Part shown: positions 38,454 to 47,833 of the stretch, piece by piece | Numbering within the stretch: position 1 is the stretch's first letter | Layout of the letters: every line of letters begins with the position of its first letter | Source: an uncultured Rhodopila sp. | Lineage (GTDB): Bacteria; Pseudomonadota; Alphaproteobacteria; Acetobacterales; Acetobacteraceae | Direction of reading: 5' to 3' | Assembly: GCF_903915725.1 (NCBI RefSeq) | Contig: NZ_CAIWTY010000082.1 | Location: 1 to 64,000 of the forward strand | DNA length: 64,000 nt | The notes under the pieces: generated by a model | Database searches by the model: none | Told to the model about the DNA's origin: nothing | What the model saw: only the letters and a program-made list of their open reading frames with translations | Translations under genes and position numbers: made by a program

Positions 38454-39230
38454 ATGGCGGATTGGCGCGATCAGGTGGCGCTGGTGACGGGCGGTGGCAG
38501 GGGCATAGGGCGAGCCATCGCACGTCGCCTGGCGCGGGAGGGCGCCTCGGTCTGCGTCAATTTCGTCTCTCGGGGCGAAGCCGCGGAATCGCTTGTGGCC
38601 GATATCACCGCCGACGGCGGCCGGGCGATCGCCGTGGCCGCGGACGTCTCGGACGATGCGGCGGTGGAAGGCATGGTGGACCGGGTGTCGGCGACTTTCG
38701 GGCCGGTGACGATCCTGGTGAACAACGCTGGCATCTCGCACAAAGGCACGCTGGACAACTATGACGCGGAAAAGCTGGAACGCATGCGGCAGGTGAACGT
38801 CGATGGCGTCATCCACACCACGCGCGCCGTCATGACCGATATGCGCCGCCAGAAGTACGGCCGCATCGTCAACATCACCTCGATCGCGGCCATCGGCACC
38901 TCGCTGCCCGGCAACGCCTTCTACGCCGCCACCAAGGCGGAGGCGCAGATCCTGACCCTGCGCTTCGCCATGGAACTCGGCGCGCATGGCATCACCGTCA
39001 ATGCCGTCGCCCCGGGCTTCGTGGAGACCGAGATGACGCAGGCCAACGCCGGCGAGGACGCCTGGAAGGAGCGGGCGCAGAAAATCGGCGGCCTGGCGAT
39101 GACGGGACGGGTAGGTGCGCCGGACGACATCGCCAATGCGGTCGCGTTCTTCGCCTCGCCGGACGCCGGCTGGGTGACCGGCCAGGTGCTGGCGGTGGAT
39201 GGCGGCCGCATGGACTATATCGGTCACTGA
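38454..39230 (+). CDS. Short-chain dehydrogenase/reductase (FabG/PhaB-like)
   Basis: The protein has 258 residues. The cofactor loop TGGGRGIGRAIARRL, the NNAG motif in ILVNNAGISHKG, Ser in ITSIAAIG and YAATK catalytic residues are all present, with the PGFVETEM loop after. It is an NAD(P)H ketoreductase of the 3-oxoacyl-ACP or acetoacetyl-CoA reductase type; which one cannot be decided. GGAGGT precedes the ATG at 38454. The 3' end overlaps the convergent PPOX gene by seven bases. Confidence 0.88.
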   Translation: MADWRDQVALVTGGGRGIGRAIARRLAREGASVCVNFVSRGEAAESLVADITADGGRAIAVAADVSDDAAVEGMVDRVSATFGPVTILVNNAGISHKGTLDNYDAEKLERMRQVNVDGVIHTTRAVMTDMRRQKYGRIVNITSIAAIGTSLPGNAFYAATKAEAQILTLRFAMELGAHGITVNAVAPGFVETEMTQANAGEDAWKERAQKIGGLAMTGRVGAPDDIANAVAFFASPDAGWVTGQVLAVDGGRMDYIGH

Positions 39231-39658
39231 CCGGGCAGGGGATCCAGCGCGCCCCAGCTCAGGACGCGCCGAATCCGGACCGCGATGACCGGTAGGGGTG
39301 CCAGTTGCATCCCCCGGTATTGCTGATAGCGCAGCCGCAGCAGCGACTGGGCGCGGTCATGCTCCTCGCCGCCGGACAGGATGCAAGCCTGTCCGCGCAG
39401 CATGACCCAGGCGAGGCGGGTCCAGTCCTCGTCCCACCGATCGGCGGTGACCGCGACCGCGGGGTTTTCCTGGATATTGCGCAGCCGCTTCAGCGGGATG
39501 CCGGACCGCTTCGGCTTCTCGTCCACGGTGATGTAGAGCGACAGGCCGTCAATGCAGAAACAGACCGGGACAAGGTGCGGCGCGGCGTGACGATCCGCTG
39601 TCGCCAGATGGGCAACGCGGGCGTTATCCAGGAAGCGCCTCTGCTGGTCGGTTAGCAT
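39224..39658 (-). CDS. PPOX-class (pyridoxamine phosphate oxidase-like) flavin/F420 protein
   Basis: The protein has 144 residues in a split-barrel fold. FLDNARVAHLATADRHAAPH and LVPVCFCIDGLSLYITVDEK at the start resemble the Rv0121-type F420-dependent PPOX family (TIGR03668). It ends WGALDPLPGQ. The ligand (FMN, F420 or heme) is not certain. The start ATG at 39658 opens the conserved MLTDQQRRFL. Confidence 0.8.
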   Translation of the reverse strand: MLTDQQRRFLDNARVAHLATADRHAAPHLVPVCFCIDGLSLYITVDEKPKRSGIPLKRLRNIQENPAVAVTADRWDEDWTRLAWVMLRGQACILSGGEEHDRAQSLLRLRYQQYRGMQLAPLPVIAVRIRRVLSWGALDPLPGQ

Positions 39659-39818
39659 GGTGCCTGCACAGTGCGGACGATGGCATATCGCGTAGTCCGG
39701 GACAAAGGCGTGCCGGCCGGATACAGGAGGATGGTTACACCGGGGCGGACAACGCCGCCACCGGCTCGGGACGTCTTCATAAAGCCAGCCGGAGCCGCCC
39801 GGCGGAAAAAGGTTATCC

Positions 39819-40343
39819 ATGGACGACGATGACGATGACGGGCCGCCCCGGCTGCCGGGCGGCAAATTCTACATGACCCCGAACGGCCGCCATCGGCTGA
39901 AGGCGGAGTTCGACGCCCTGCGCGCCGATCGGCACCGGGTGGTGGAGATCGTGTCCTGGGCGGCCGGCAACGGCGATCGCAGCGAAAACGCCGATTACAA
40001 GGAAGGCAAGCGCCGGCTGCGGGAGATCGACCGCCGCCTGCGATTCCTGACCAACCGGCTGGCGCATGCCGAGGTCGTCGATCCGGCGGCCCAGACCCAG
40101 CGCGACCGGGTGTTCTTCGGCGCCACCGTTACCTATGCGACCGAGCGCGATGCCGAAGTCACCGTAACGATTGTCGGGGTTGACGAGGCCGATATGGGGG
40201 CAGGGACGATCAGTATCGGCTCCCCGGTGGCACTGGCGATGCTGCGAGCACGGCGCGGAGACGAGGTGGTGGTGCGGACTCCACGCGGCCCGGAGGTGCT
40301 GGAGATCGTCGCGATCACCTATCCGCCGGCCGAGACGGGATAA
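39819..40343 (+). CDS. greB: Transcription elongation factor GreB
   Basis: The protein has 174 residues. The coiled-coil tip contains NGDRSENADYKEGKRRLREI, with the two acidic residues that enter the polymerase channel. The FKBP-like C-terminal domain ends TPRGPEVLEIVAITYP. An Asp-rich N-terminus (MDDDDDDGPP) is unusual. It rescues backtracked RNA polymerase. The gene is monocistronic. Confidence 0.9.
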   Translation: MDDDDDDGPPRLPGGKFYMTPNGRHRLKAEFDALRADRHRVVEIVSWAAGNGDRSENADYKEGKRRLREIDRRLRFLTNRLAHAEVVDPAAQTQRDRVFFGATVTYATERDAEVTVTIVGVDEADMGAGTISIGSPVALAMLRARRGDEVVVRTPRGPEVLEIVAITYPPAETG

Positions 40344-40364
40344 CCTCAAACGGCGGGTTATGCC

Positions 40365-42887
40365 TCAACCCTTGGCCAGATTCGCCAGCACCTCAGGCAA
40401 GTTCGCGACCGCCGCCTCGGCCGCCACGCCCAGGGCGAACGCCTTGAGGTAATCCAGCGACCCGCTGCCAAAGGTCTTTTCTTTCGTCCAGAACTGCCAG
40501 AAATACACCAGCAGAGCAATCGCCAAGGCCACGCCGAACCGGGCATTGAAGAACGCGTTGGCCACATCCAGTGCGGTCGAAACCGGCGAGATGCCGATAT
40601 CGAACGACAACTCGCCGCTGCCCAGCCGGTCGCCCGTCACGTTCAGGCTGCCGTTCTGAAACTCGGACGCCGCAATGACGTGTGTGTGGACTGGCAGCGG
40701 CGCGCTGTAGGTGTGGACGAAGGGTTGCTTCAGTGCATCCTCGGCCGACTTGATGGCGGGCGCGGTGTGATCGCCAAAGTCGAGCCCGATCCGCACACCC
40801 GCGCCCCAGTTCTGTGCCAACCCCTCCACCTGAATCTGGATGGGGCGACCGACGTACAAATCGGTCGGTGTCAGCAGCCGCAGGCTCAACGAACGCTGCC
40901 CCGCTGCCGATGCGCGCGCCAGGTCGATCGCCTCGGCGACACCGGACAGCTCAGCCGCTTTCAGCCGATCCCCGGTACCGATTGGCGCGTCGGCAAGACT
41001 CGCGGTGAAGATCGTCCGGCTCAGTGCATTGGCTTCCCACTGCAACGCCAGCATCGGCGAGCCGGAAAAAGTCTCCAGATCGAAACTATCTGCCTTTCGG
41101 CGAATGTCCTGCGCGATGCAATCGCCGTCTGGAATTGCCGAAGCCCGCACGGCAATCTGGTTCACCTTGGCCTCCCACGCCGGCAGCGCATCATTGTCCC
41201 GCACGAGCCGGAGGTTGGCTTCCATGCGTGTCAGGCGGCGTCGAAGATCCTCGGCTTCAACCCGGCAATACGCCGCAGCGGCGGCATGCGCGGCCTCGCT
41301 GATATGACGCAGTCCATAGTCGGTCCAGGCCTGCATGAGCCCTTTAAAAAGCGGCGACGTCGCTTTCAGCTCGCCGCGTTCCAATACGGCGTCGATCTCG
41401 GAGATGCGTGCCTGCATATCGGCCCGCGTGGCCGGATCCACCGTTGCCAGCGGACCGGTCCAGGACGCCAGCACGCGGCGAGCGAAAGCGATCTTGACGG
41501 CGGTTGGATCGCTCGGCTTTGGCGGGTCCTCGGACATGGCCCGGCTGACCGGCGCATCGTCGGCTTCAGCATCGGCGCGCTGCACGGCTGCCTGCACATC
41601 GGCAACCATGATCTGGCTGCGCAACCGCAGCAGGCTGATGCCCACCTCCAGCAGCCGCACATAGTCGTTTTTTAACTCGAGCAAGGAGGTGGCGGCCGAA
41701 ATGCCACTGGTCGCGGCGTCCAGATCGTTGGCGATGGCCTGTCGCTTATCGTCCGGCAGGCCGGGATCGGCTAGCCGATCCCGAATGCGCGCATCCTCGT
41801 CCAGCAGGAAACTCGCCATCAGTTGGTAGTTCGCGACCATGCGCAGCCGCTGGTTCACCTCGGCGGCGGCACGCTCCAGCCAGCGCCGCGCCTCGATCGC
41901 CTGCTGGCGGGCTTGAACGGGCTGTCCAGCCGATAGCGTGAGGTCGACCAGCGCGATCTGCGTGCCCAGCGCCCCCAATTCCACCTGTGCGGTCAAATCC
42001 AGATAGCTTGTCTTGAAGCCGCTCAAGAATCCGGCCAGCCGGCCAGCGAGGTTGTTTGCGGTTTGCCCTGGCAGCCTTTCCTCATAATCGATGGCGGCGT
42101 GAGTACGCCTCCGGAAATCGCTCCATTGATCGTCGAGTTCGGCGACTTCGGCCTCATCAGGAGGGCGGTGAGTCGTCCTGGTGCGTTCCAGAGTGGCGTC
42201 CTTGATCGCTTTCAGGGTCTCCTCCGCGGCGCGCTGCGGCTCCTGCGCCCTGGCGATGCGCCAGTCGGTAAACGAACGGGGCCGGGGGCCGCTCAGAAAA
42301 TCGCGCGCACGCTGGACGTCACGTTCCAACGCCTCGACATCGCCCGCCGCGCTGGCCGGCTGTGGATTACGATCGAGCCACTCCCTGGTGTCCTGACCAA
42401 ACTGGTTCACACTGGCCAGCCGCGCGCGGACGTCGCTTTCGCCTTGCAGCATGTTGATGATGGCGACGAAGGCCAGGCCAAGCAGCATGCAGAGGATGCC
42501 CCGGGCCGGACTGGCCGCGACCTGCATGGCAATGGGCAAAACGAGCGCCGGTTCGGCTTCCGTCCGGATTCGGAGATTGGCGACATAGGCCCCGGCACGG
42601 GACGGAAGATGTCCGGAAATCACGATCGTCGTGGACTCGCCGGCGGCGAGCGTCGCGGTCGTGGCCGCGGCTTCCAGCATACCGTCCGCGACAACGCCTG
42701 ATTGCGTCTCTTGCACCGAGTCGCAGTCGATTCGCGGGATGGTGACCGGGGCGCCACTGGTATTGATCACCACGATGCTGCGTGGCTTCAGGGGCGGCGG
42801 ATGCCTCCGGGGAAAGAGCGGCAGGGCGGCTGTGATGTTGATGGCCGCCGGTCCCGCCAGGGGCAAGGAAGGACTGTCCGCGCTCAT
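40365..42887 (-). CDS. Large two-helix membrane protein of unknown function (840 aa)
   Basis: An ATG at 42887 gives 840 residues; an in-frame ATG at 42920 adds 11. Layout: a beta-rich N-terminal domain (RSIVVINTSGAPVTIPRI, AGESTTIVISGHLPSRAGAY), a hydrophobic helix near residue 130 (GILCMLLGLAFVAIINML), a long charged helical region of about 500 residues, a PKD-like beta domain near 680-770 (VGRPIQIQVEGLAQNWGAGV and the LDFGDHT turn) and a second helix near the C-terminus (ALAIALLVYFWQFW). No enzyme motif is seen. I do not recognise the family. It is convergent with greB and stands alone. Confidence 0.7.
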   Translation of the reverse strand: MSADSPSLPLAGPAAINITAALPLFPRRHPPPLKPRSIVVINTSGAPVTIPRIDCDSVQETQSGVVADGMLEAAATTATLAAGESTTIVISGHLPSRAGAYVANLRIRTEAEPALVLPIAMQVAASPARGILCMLLGLAFVAIINMLQGESDVRARLASVNQFGQDTREWLDRNPQPASAAGDVEALERDVQRARDFLSGPRPRSFTDWRIARAQEPQRAAEETLKAIKDATLERTRTTHRPPDEAEVAELDDQWSDFRRRTHAAIDYEERLPGQTANNLAGRLAGFLSGFKTSYLDLTAQVELGALGTQIALVDLTLSAGQPVQARQQAIEARRWLERAAAEVNQRLRMVANYQLMASFLLDEDARIRDRLADPGLPDDKRQAIANDLDAATSGISAATSLLELKNDYVRLLEVGISLLRLRSQIMVADVQAAVQRADAEADDAPVSRAMSEDPPKPSDPTAVKIAFARRVLASWTGPLATVDPATRADMQARISEIDAVLERGELKATSPLFKGLMQAWTDYGLRHISEAAHAAAAAYCRVEAEDLRRRLTRMEANLRLVRDNDALPAWEAKVNQIAVRASAIPDGDCIAQDIRRKADSFDLETFSGSPMLALQWEANALSRTIFTASLADAPIGTGDRLKAAELSGVAEAIDLARASAAGQRSLSLRLLTPTDLYVGRPIQIQVEGLAQNWGAGVRIGLDFGDHTAPAIKSAEDALKQPFVHTYSAPLPVHTHVIAASEFQNGSLNVTGDRLGSGELSFDIGISPVSTALDVANAFFNARFGVALAIALLVYFWQFWTKEKTFGSGSLDYLKAFALGVAAEAAVANLPEVLANLAKG

Positions 42888-43219
42888 GTGCCATAACCTT
42901 GCCGGTTCATGTTCGGGCAACCAGGATCGCCTGGTGCCACAATGCGGACTGATAATCGCGATGACAAACTGACATTGCCGTGCACTACTGAGTGGCCCGT
43001 TTCGGCAAGGTGGTGAGAGGGCAGCGTGCCGCGGACGTCCTTGGTCATCGATTGCACCGCGCTGACGCCAGTCCCGGGACCCCGAAAGCCGGGGAGTATC
43101 CTCTCGACATTGCGTCAGCCGAATACCGCATAATGCATATTATGTTAAGTACCAGATGGCGCTTGCAGCATGCGACCCGTTCGTGGCAACCCCAAGACCC
43201 GACCGAACGCGAAACACCG
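42888..43219. other. Intergenic gap between divergent genes
   Basis: The gap has an AT-rich patch (about 43125-43150, GCATAATGCATATTATG) containing a near-palindromic ATAATGCATATTAT. It could be a promoter or operator for the downstream gene. A longer start for that gene at 43136 cannot be excluded. Confidence 0.4.
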
Positions 43220-43705
43220 ATGCCAGACCGCTTCCTCATCGCAGCTACCGTCGACCGGCTGATCTACGACTCCGACACCACCTTCAACGCGGACGACGCC
43301 CGTATCCTGCTCGACGAATTGCCGCGCAGGCCGTCGCCGTGGGTGCAGCTTGGCATCGCCGGCAAGATGTCGGGCGGATCGAGCCGCGGCTTCGCCGCGG
43401 GAGTCGGCGACGTCAACATCAAGGACAAGCAGGACCGCCATTTCCTGTATAACTCGGCCAATGATTCCTACACCCGGGCCGGCCAGTGGAAGCTTATGTG
43501 GATTGGCAAGCGGAGCCGGCAGTTTGTTGAGATCGAACAGGTCATGGCCGATCCGACCGACGAAGGCCGCGGCGCGTTGATCTGCTATGAGTCTGATGGC
43601 ACGCCGACGCGCATGGACATCCGCTTCAACCGGTCGTTCAGCCTGTTCTGGACGCCCGTGGTGGTGGTTATTCCGGGCTGGAAGCCCTGGAAGACCCCGG
43701 CATAG
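43220..43705 (+). CDS. Hypothetical protein
   Basis: The protein has 161 residues from the ATG at 43220. The sequence is balanced and soluble for most of its length (IAATVDRLIYDSDTTFNADD, GIAGKMSGGSSRGFAAGVGD) with a hydrophobic Trp-rich C-terminus (SLFWTPVVVVIPGWKPWKTP). No signal peptide or known motif is seen. The coding style matches neighbours. The start is uncertain because the frame is open upstream to 42992. Confidence 0.6.
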   Translation: MPDRFLIAATVDRLIYDSDTTFNADDARILLDELPRRPSPWVQLGIAGKMSGGSSRGFAAGVGDVNIKDKQDRHFLYNSANDSYTRAGQWKLMWIGKRSRQFVEIEQVMADPTDEGRGALICYESDGTPTRMDIRFNRSFSLFWTPVVVVIPGWKPWKTPA

Positions 43706-43795
43706 CGCCGCTGCACCGGGCCGCCCCGACCAGCCACGCCACCGCGGCCGGCAGCTTCTGCCACGCCGAACCCGCCGGTTTGGCCGCGGGCTTCC

Positions 43796-44584
43796 TCATA
43801 CCGACAGCACCATGCCGTCATACCCCGGCTCCACGCCCGGAGGCAGGTTCGCCCGCAGCCACGCCCAGTCCATGTCGGTGCCCATATGAGTCAACACCGT
43901 GCGGCGCGGCCTTAATCTCTCGATCCAACCCAGCACCGTCGGTAAATCGGCGTGCGTCCAGTGCGGCCCGTCGCGCAGGAAACAGCCGACGACCCAGGTA
44001 TCAACCCCATCCAGAGCTTCGAACGCCGCGTCGCCCAGAGCGATCACATCGGTCGAATAGCCGAACCGGCCGATACGCAGGCCGAGCGTCTCGATCCGGC
44101 CGTGATCCTGGGGAAACAGCCGTACGGCTGATCCGGCGATATCGACCGTCTCACCCGGCTGGACGGTGTTTGCCACAAGAACAGGGCGATAGAAGTGCGT
44201 ACTGTCCCACGGTTTGAAGGCATAGCCGAACCGGCGGATGATCTCGTCCAGCGTTGCCGCCGTCGCATAGGCCGGCAGCGGGCGGTTGGCGATCCGGTTC
44301 AGGATGCGGACATCGTCGATGCCCGTGATGTGGTCGGCGTGCGCGTGCGTGAACAGCACGGCGTCGGCACTCGGGATGCGGCAGTCCAGCAATTGAGTGC
44401 GCATATCAGGTGAGGTATCGACCAGAAGCCTTTGATTATCCGCCCCCTCCACAACGATTGATGAGCGGGTCCGGCGGTTGCGCGGCTCGTCCGGATCACA
44501 GGTGCCCCAGTCGCCGCCGCCGTCGGGTCCGCCGATCATCGGCACGCCGGCGGAGGCGCCGGTGCCGAGCAGCGTGACTTTCAT
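43796..44584 (-). CDS. MBL-fold metallo-hydrolase (PhnP-like)
   Basis: The protein has 262 residues. MKVTLLGTGASAGVPMIGG and CDPDEPRNRRTRSSIVVEG match the PhnP / cyclic phosphodiesterase branch. FTHAHADHITGIDD is the metal-binding HxHxDH, and VLTHMGTDMDW near the C-terminus completes the site. It follows tatD with a four-base ATGA overlap, and metG-tatD-MBL forms one operon. The exact substrate is uncertain. Confidence 0.9.
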   Translation of the reverse strand: MKVTLLGTGASAGVPMIGGPDGGGDWGTCDPDEPRNRRTRSSIVVEGADNQRLLVDTSPDMRTQLLDCRIPSADAVLFTHAHADHITGIDDVRILNRIANRPLPAYATAATLDEIIRRFGYAFKPWDSTHFYRPVLVANTVQPGETVDIAGSAVRLFPQDHGRIETLGLRIGRFGYSTDVIALGDAAFEALDGVDTWVVGCFLRDGPHWTHADLPTVLGWIERLRPRRTVLTHMGTDMDWAWLRANLPPGVEPGYDGMVLSV

Positions 44585-45357
44585 GCCACGGCCTTGCGGA
44601 ACAATCGCCGAAAATTCGCCGTCGTCAGCTCCGCCAGCGCGTCCGGCGTCAGGCCGCGGAGTTCAGCCAGCACCGCGGCGGTATGCGCGACCCGGGCGGG
44701 CTCGTTCCGCTTGCCGCGGAATGGCACCGGCGACAGATACGGCGCATCGGTCTCCACCAGCAGCCGATCGAGCGGAACGTCGCGGGCTATGTCCCTGATT
44801 TCCTGTGATTTCGGAAAGGTCAAGATGCCGGAGAAGCTGATATAGCCGCCCAGTTCCAGGGCCGCCTCGGCCAGCGCGCGGGTGGAGCTGAAGCAATGCA
44901 GCAGGAAGTCGAACCCCCCTGCCCTGTCCCGCTCTTGCTTTAAATTCAAGATGATATCGTCGTCGGCGTCGCGCGCGTGGATGCATAGCGGCACGCCCGC
45001 CAGCCTTGCGCCGCGGATATGCGCGCGGAAGTTCTCCGCCTGCACGTCGCGCGGCGACTTGTCGTAGAAATAGTCCAGCCCGGACTCGCCGATGCCGATG
45101 ACCCGGGGATGCTTCGCCCGTTCGGCCAGCGCTTCGGGCGCCGGTATTGGCGCCTCCACGGCGTGATGCGGGTGGACGCCTACGGTGCACCACAGGTTGG
45201 AGTGCCCCTCGATCAGCCCCGGCAGCGTGTCGGACTGGGCCAGCGTGGTGCCGATGGTGACCATCTCCGCCACGCCGGCCTCGGCGGCGCGGGCCAGGAC
45301 ATCCGGCAGCTCCGCCGGCGTGTAGTAGTCGAGGTGGCAGTGGCTATCGACTAGCAT
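44581..45357 (-). CDS. tatD: TatD-family metal-dependent hydrolase
   Basis: The protein has 258 residues. MLVDSHCHLDYY provides the HxH metal ligands. GESGLDYFYDKSP and PLCIHARDADDDI carry the Glu and His ligands, and LVETDAPYLSPVPFRGKRNEP is the TatD C-terminal signature. It is a putative 3'-5' DNase/RNase. Its ATG overlaps the metG stop by one base (TGATG), indicating coupled translation. Confidence 0.92.
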   Translation of the reverse strand: MLVDSHCHLDYYTPAELPDVLARAAEAGVAEMVTIGTTLAQSDTLPGLIEGHSNLWCTVGVHPHHAVEAPIPAPEALAERAKHPRVIGIGESGLDYFYDKSPRDVQAENFRAHIRGARLAGVPLCIHARDADDDIILNLKQERDRAGGFDFLLHCFSSTRALAEAALELGGYISFSGILTFPKSQEIRDIARDVPLDRLLVETDAPYLSPVPFRGKRNEPARVAHTAAVLAELRGLTPDALAELTTANFRRLFRKAVA

Positions 45358-46895
45358 CAAGCGGCAGGCTCCACGTAGCGGGGGAAGACTCCCTGTGGAA
45401 GTGGCAAGGCGACACCGTCCTGCAACGGCGTTCCCAACGCGGCGAACGAGCGGGCCTCGGGCGCGACCCCGACCTGATCCAGCATCTTCGCCATGCTGCC
45501 GGGCATCACCGGCTGCAGCAGCGTGGCGATGACGCGGATGGTGTCCACCAGGACGCGCAGCACCGCGCCCATGCGGGTCTTGTCGGTCTTGTTCAGCGCC
45601 CAGGGCGCCTGGCGGTCGATATAGCCGTTGGCGGCGCGGATCACCTTCCAGATCTCCTCCAGGCCCTCGTGGAAGGTCTGGCGGTCGATGTTGATGCGCA
45701 CGGCCTCCAGCAGCGAGTCCGCGGCGGCCAGCAGCACCATGTCGTCCTCGGTGATGGCGCCCCGGCCGGGCAGCACGCCACCGCAGTTGCGCGCAACCAG
45801 CGACAGCGTCCGCTGCGCCAGGTTGCCGAGGTCGTTCGCCAGCTCGACATTGATGCGGCTGACGATGGCCGGGTGGCTCATGGACCCGTCGCTGCCGAAC
45901 GGCTTTTCCCGCAGCAGGAAGTAGCGGATCTGGTCAAGGCCGTAGGTCTCCGCCAGCTTGCGCGGCTCGATCACGTTGCCGAGGGATTTCGACATCTTCT
46001 CGCCCTCGACCACCCACCAGCCATGCGAGGAGATCCGCTTCGGCAGCGGCAGCCCGGCGGCCATCAGGAAGGCGGGCCAATAGACGGCGTGGAAGCGGAT
46101 GATGTCCTTGCCGACAACATGCACGTCGGCCGGCCAATAGTGCCAGCGCGGCGCCTCCGGGTCGGGGAAGCCGCAGCCGGTGACGTAGTTGTTCAGCGCG
46201 TCGAGCCAGACATACATCACGTGGCCGGGCGCGTCGGGCACCGGGATGCCCCAACTGAACGTGGTGCGGCTGATCGACAGGTCGCGCAACCCGCCCTTGA
46301 CGAAGCTGATCACCTCGCTGCGGCGCGAAGACGGGGCGACAAACTCCGGCTGTTCCTCGTACAGTTTCAGAAGACGGTCCTGGAAGGCGGCGAGTTTGAA
46401 GAAATATGACGGCTCGCGCACCCATTCGACCGGCGCGCCACTCGCGGTGGCGACACGGCTGCCGTCGGGGCGGGTGGTCAGTTCGGACTCGTCGTAGAAG
46501 GCTTCGTCGCGGACGGCGTACCAGCCTTCGTAATGGCCGAGATAGATGTCGCCGTTGGCGGCGATGCGGCGCCAGAGTTCGGCGCAGGACTGCTTGTGGC
46601 GCGGCTCCGTGGTGCGGATCCAGTCGTCGTAGGACACGCCCATGGCGTCGGTCATGGCGCGGAAATCCGCGGAGACCTGATCCGTGAAAGTCTGCGGATC
46701 GAGGCCGGCGTCGGCGGCGGCTTTTTCCACCTTCTGGCCGTGCTCGTCGGTGCCGGTCAGGAAGAAGACGTCGTAGCCGTCCAGCCGCTTGAACCGCGCC
46801 ATCACGTCGGTGGCGATGGAGGTGTAGGCGTGCCCGATATGTGGCGCCCCGTTCACGTAGTAGATCGGCGTGGTGATGTAGAAGCTTCGGGTCAT
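45357..46895 (-). CDS. metG: Methionyl-tRNA synthetase
   Basis: The protein has 512 residues. PHIGHAYTSIATDVMARFKR holds the HIGH-type motif and GEKMSKSLGNVIEP the KMSKS loop. FFLTGTDEHGQKVEKAA is the conserved class Ia segment. The zinc knuckle cysteines of the long type are absent, and there is no C-terminal tRNA-binding extension. It charges tRNA-Met and heads the metG-tatD-MBL operon. A decayed 78-base copy of its 5' part lies at 47834-47911. Confidence 0.95.
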   Translation of the reverse strand: MTRSFYITTPIYYVNGAPHIGHAYTSIATDVMARFKRLDGYDVFFLTGTDEHGQKVEKAAADAGLDPQTFTDQVSADFRAMTDAMGVSYDDWIRTTEPRHKQSCAELWRRIAANGDIYLGHYEGWYAVRDEAFYDESELTTRPDGSRVATASGAPVEWVREPSYFFKLAAFQDRLLKLYEEQPEFVAPSSRRSEVISFVKGGLRDLSISRTTFSWGIPVPDAPGHVMYVWLDALNNYVTGCGFPDPEAPRWHYWPADVHVVGKDIIRFHAVYWPAFLMAAGLPLPKRISSHGWWVVEGEKMSKSLGNVIEPRKLAETYGLDQIRYFLLREKPFGSDGSMSHPAIVSRINVELANDLGNLAQRTLSLVARNCGGVLPGRGAITEDDMVLLAAADSLLEAVRINIDRQTFHEGLEEIWKVIRAANGYIDRQAPWALNKTDKTRMGAVLRVLVDTIRVIATLLQPVMPGSMAKMLDQVGVAPEARSFAALGTPLQDGVALPLPQGVFPRYVEPAA

Positions 46896-47244
46896 GGGTC
46901 TTCTTCGCGGTTTGCCGCCGGCGGCGGCTGGCCGTGTCGTAGCGAGGCCAGGACGTGGATATCTACCGGGATTCGGCCGGATGTGCTACCGGTTGGTGCG
47001 GACAGGGGTTGCTATATCCCTTACGAACCGGATCGCCGGAGACGCGATTTCCTCGGCTACGGCGTTTCTTGAGGGCGTCGAAGCACCACTGGGTTAGCTT
47101 TTGTCCCGGGTTGAGGTTCGCGAGCACGAAGCAGAAAGTGAGGAGGTGAGAGGCGAACCGCAAGTCCGGGTGCCTTTGGCCAACTCCGAAGTGCTGGACG
47201 GAAGCGCCAACAACCGTCGCGCGTGAAATGGTTGCCGCCGGGGG
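46896..47244. other. Intergenic gap between metG and the MazEF module
   Basis: The roughly 350 bases lie between divergent genes. No convincing frame or dispersed repeat is seen. The segment is a little lower in GC than its neighbours and presumably carries the metG promoter. Confidence 0.45.
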
Positions 47245-47258
47245 CGTAACGCGTTACG
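47245..47258. promoter_or_regulatory. Perfect palindrome upstream of the toxin-antitoxin genes
   Basis: CGTAACGCGTTACG is fully self-complementary. It ends 28 bases before the antitoxin ATG, with the ribosome site GGAGG in between. This is the usual place for autorepression by an antitoxin or toxin-antitoxin complex. That role is inference. Confidence 0.5.
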
Positions 47259-47286
47259 GTGTGACTGCTGGAGCAGGAGGGCTGTT

Positions 47287-47517
47287 ATGACGGCAGCGGC
47301 TGAACGCATGAGGGCGATGCGTGAAAGGAAGCGCGCCCGCGGTCTGAGGGAAGTGCGCATCCTTGTTCCTGACTCGCGCTCCGCGTCTGTCCGCGAGAGG
47401 GTGGCCGCTCAGGTCGCCGGCCTCAATCAACGCCGCGAAGAGGAAGCCCTGCTTTGGATCGAGGCGGTTTCCGAGTTCGATGCACCCGACCTTCCGGAAA
47501 GCCATGAAGCGCGGTGA
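47287..47517 (+). CDS. MazE-like antitoxin (DUF3018 type)
   Basis: The protein has 76 residues, strongly basic at the start (MRAMRERKRARGLREVRIL), then an acidic helical C-terminus (LLWIEAVSEFDAPDLPES). This is the pattern of antitoxins paired with PemK/MazF toxins. Its 3' end overlaps the toxin gene by 14 bases. It neutralises the neighbouring endoribonuclease. Confidence 0.85.
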   Translation: MTAAAERMRAMRERKRARGLREVRILVPDSRSASVRERVAAQVAGLNQRREEEALLWIEAVSEFDAPDLPESHEAR

Positions 47518-47833
47518 TGTGGTCATCGTGGCGGCATCGGGCGATTACGGGAAGCCGCGCCCGGCGGTGATCGTGCAAACGGATGCTTTCCCGGCAACAC
47601 ACGCCTCGGTCGTGATCTGCCAGATGACATCGGAGATCGCTGTCGCTGCGGATTTCCGGGTCACAATCGAACCAAGCGACAAAAACGGGTTGCGACTGCA
47701 ATCGCAAATCATGGCTGACAAGCCGGTTACAGTCCGGCGAACGCGGATAGGAACGCCGATCGGCTGTTTGGTATCCGAGGAGATCGGCCGATTGAACGCC
47801 GCGCTGGCGTTCGTGATGGGCTTGGCCGACTGA
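47504..47833 (+). CDS. PemK/MazF-family toxin
   Basis: The protein has 109 residues from the ATG at 47504. MKRGDVVIVAASGDYGKPRP opens like MazF/PemK proteins. RPAVIVQTD holds the conserved strand, and QIMADKPVTVRRTRIGTPIG matches the late catalytic region. It is expected to cleave mRNA. A fragment of metG begins immediately after its stop codon. Confidence 0.88.
   Translation: MKRGDVVIVAASGDYGKPRPAVIVQTDAFPATHASVVICQMTSEIAVAADFRVTIEPSDKNGLRLQSQIMADKPVTVRRTRIGTPIGCLVSEEIGRLNAALAFVMGLAD

Noticed and set aside
46963-47163. A 66-codon minus-strand frame upstream of metG
   Set aside because: It has no ribosome site or recognisable domain and lies in the metG promoter region; not supported as a gene.
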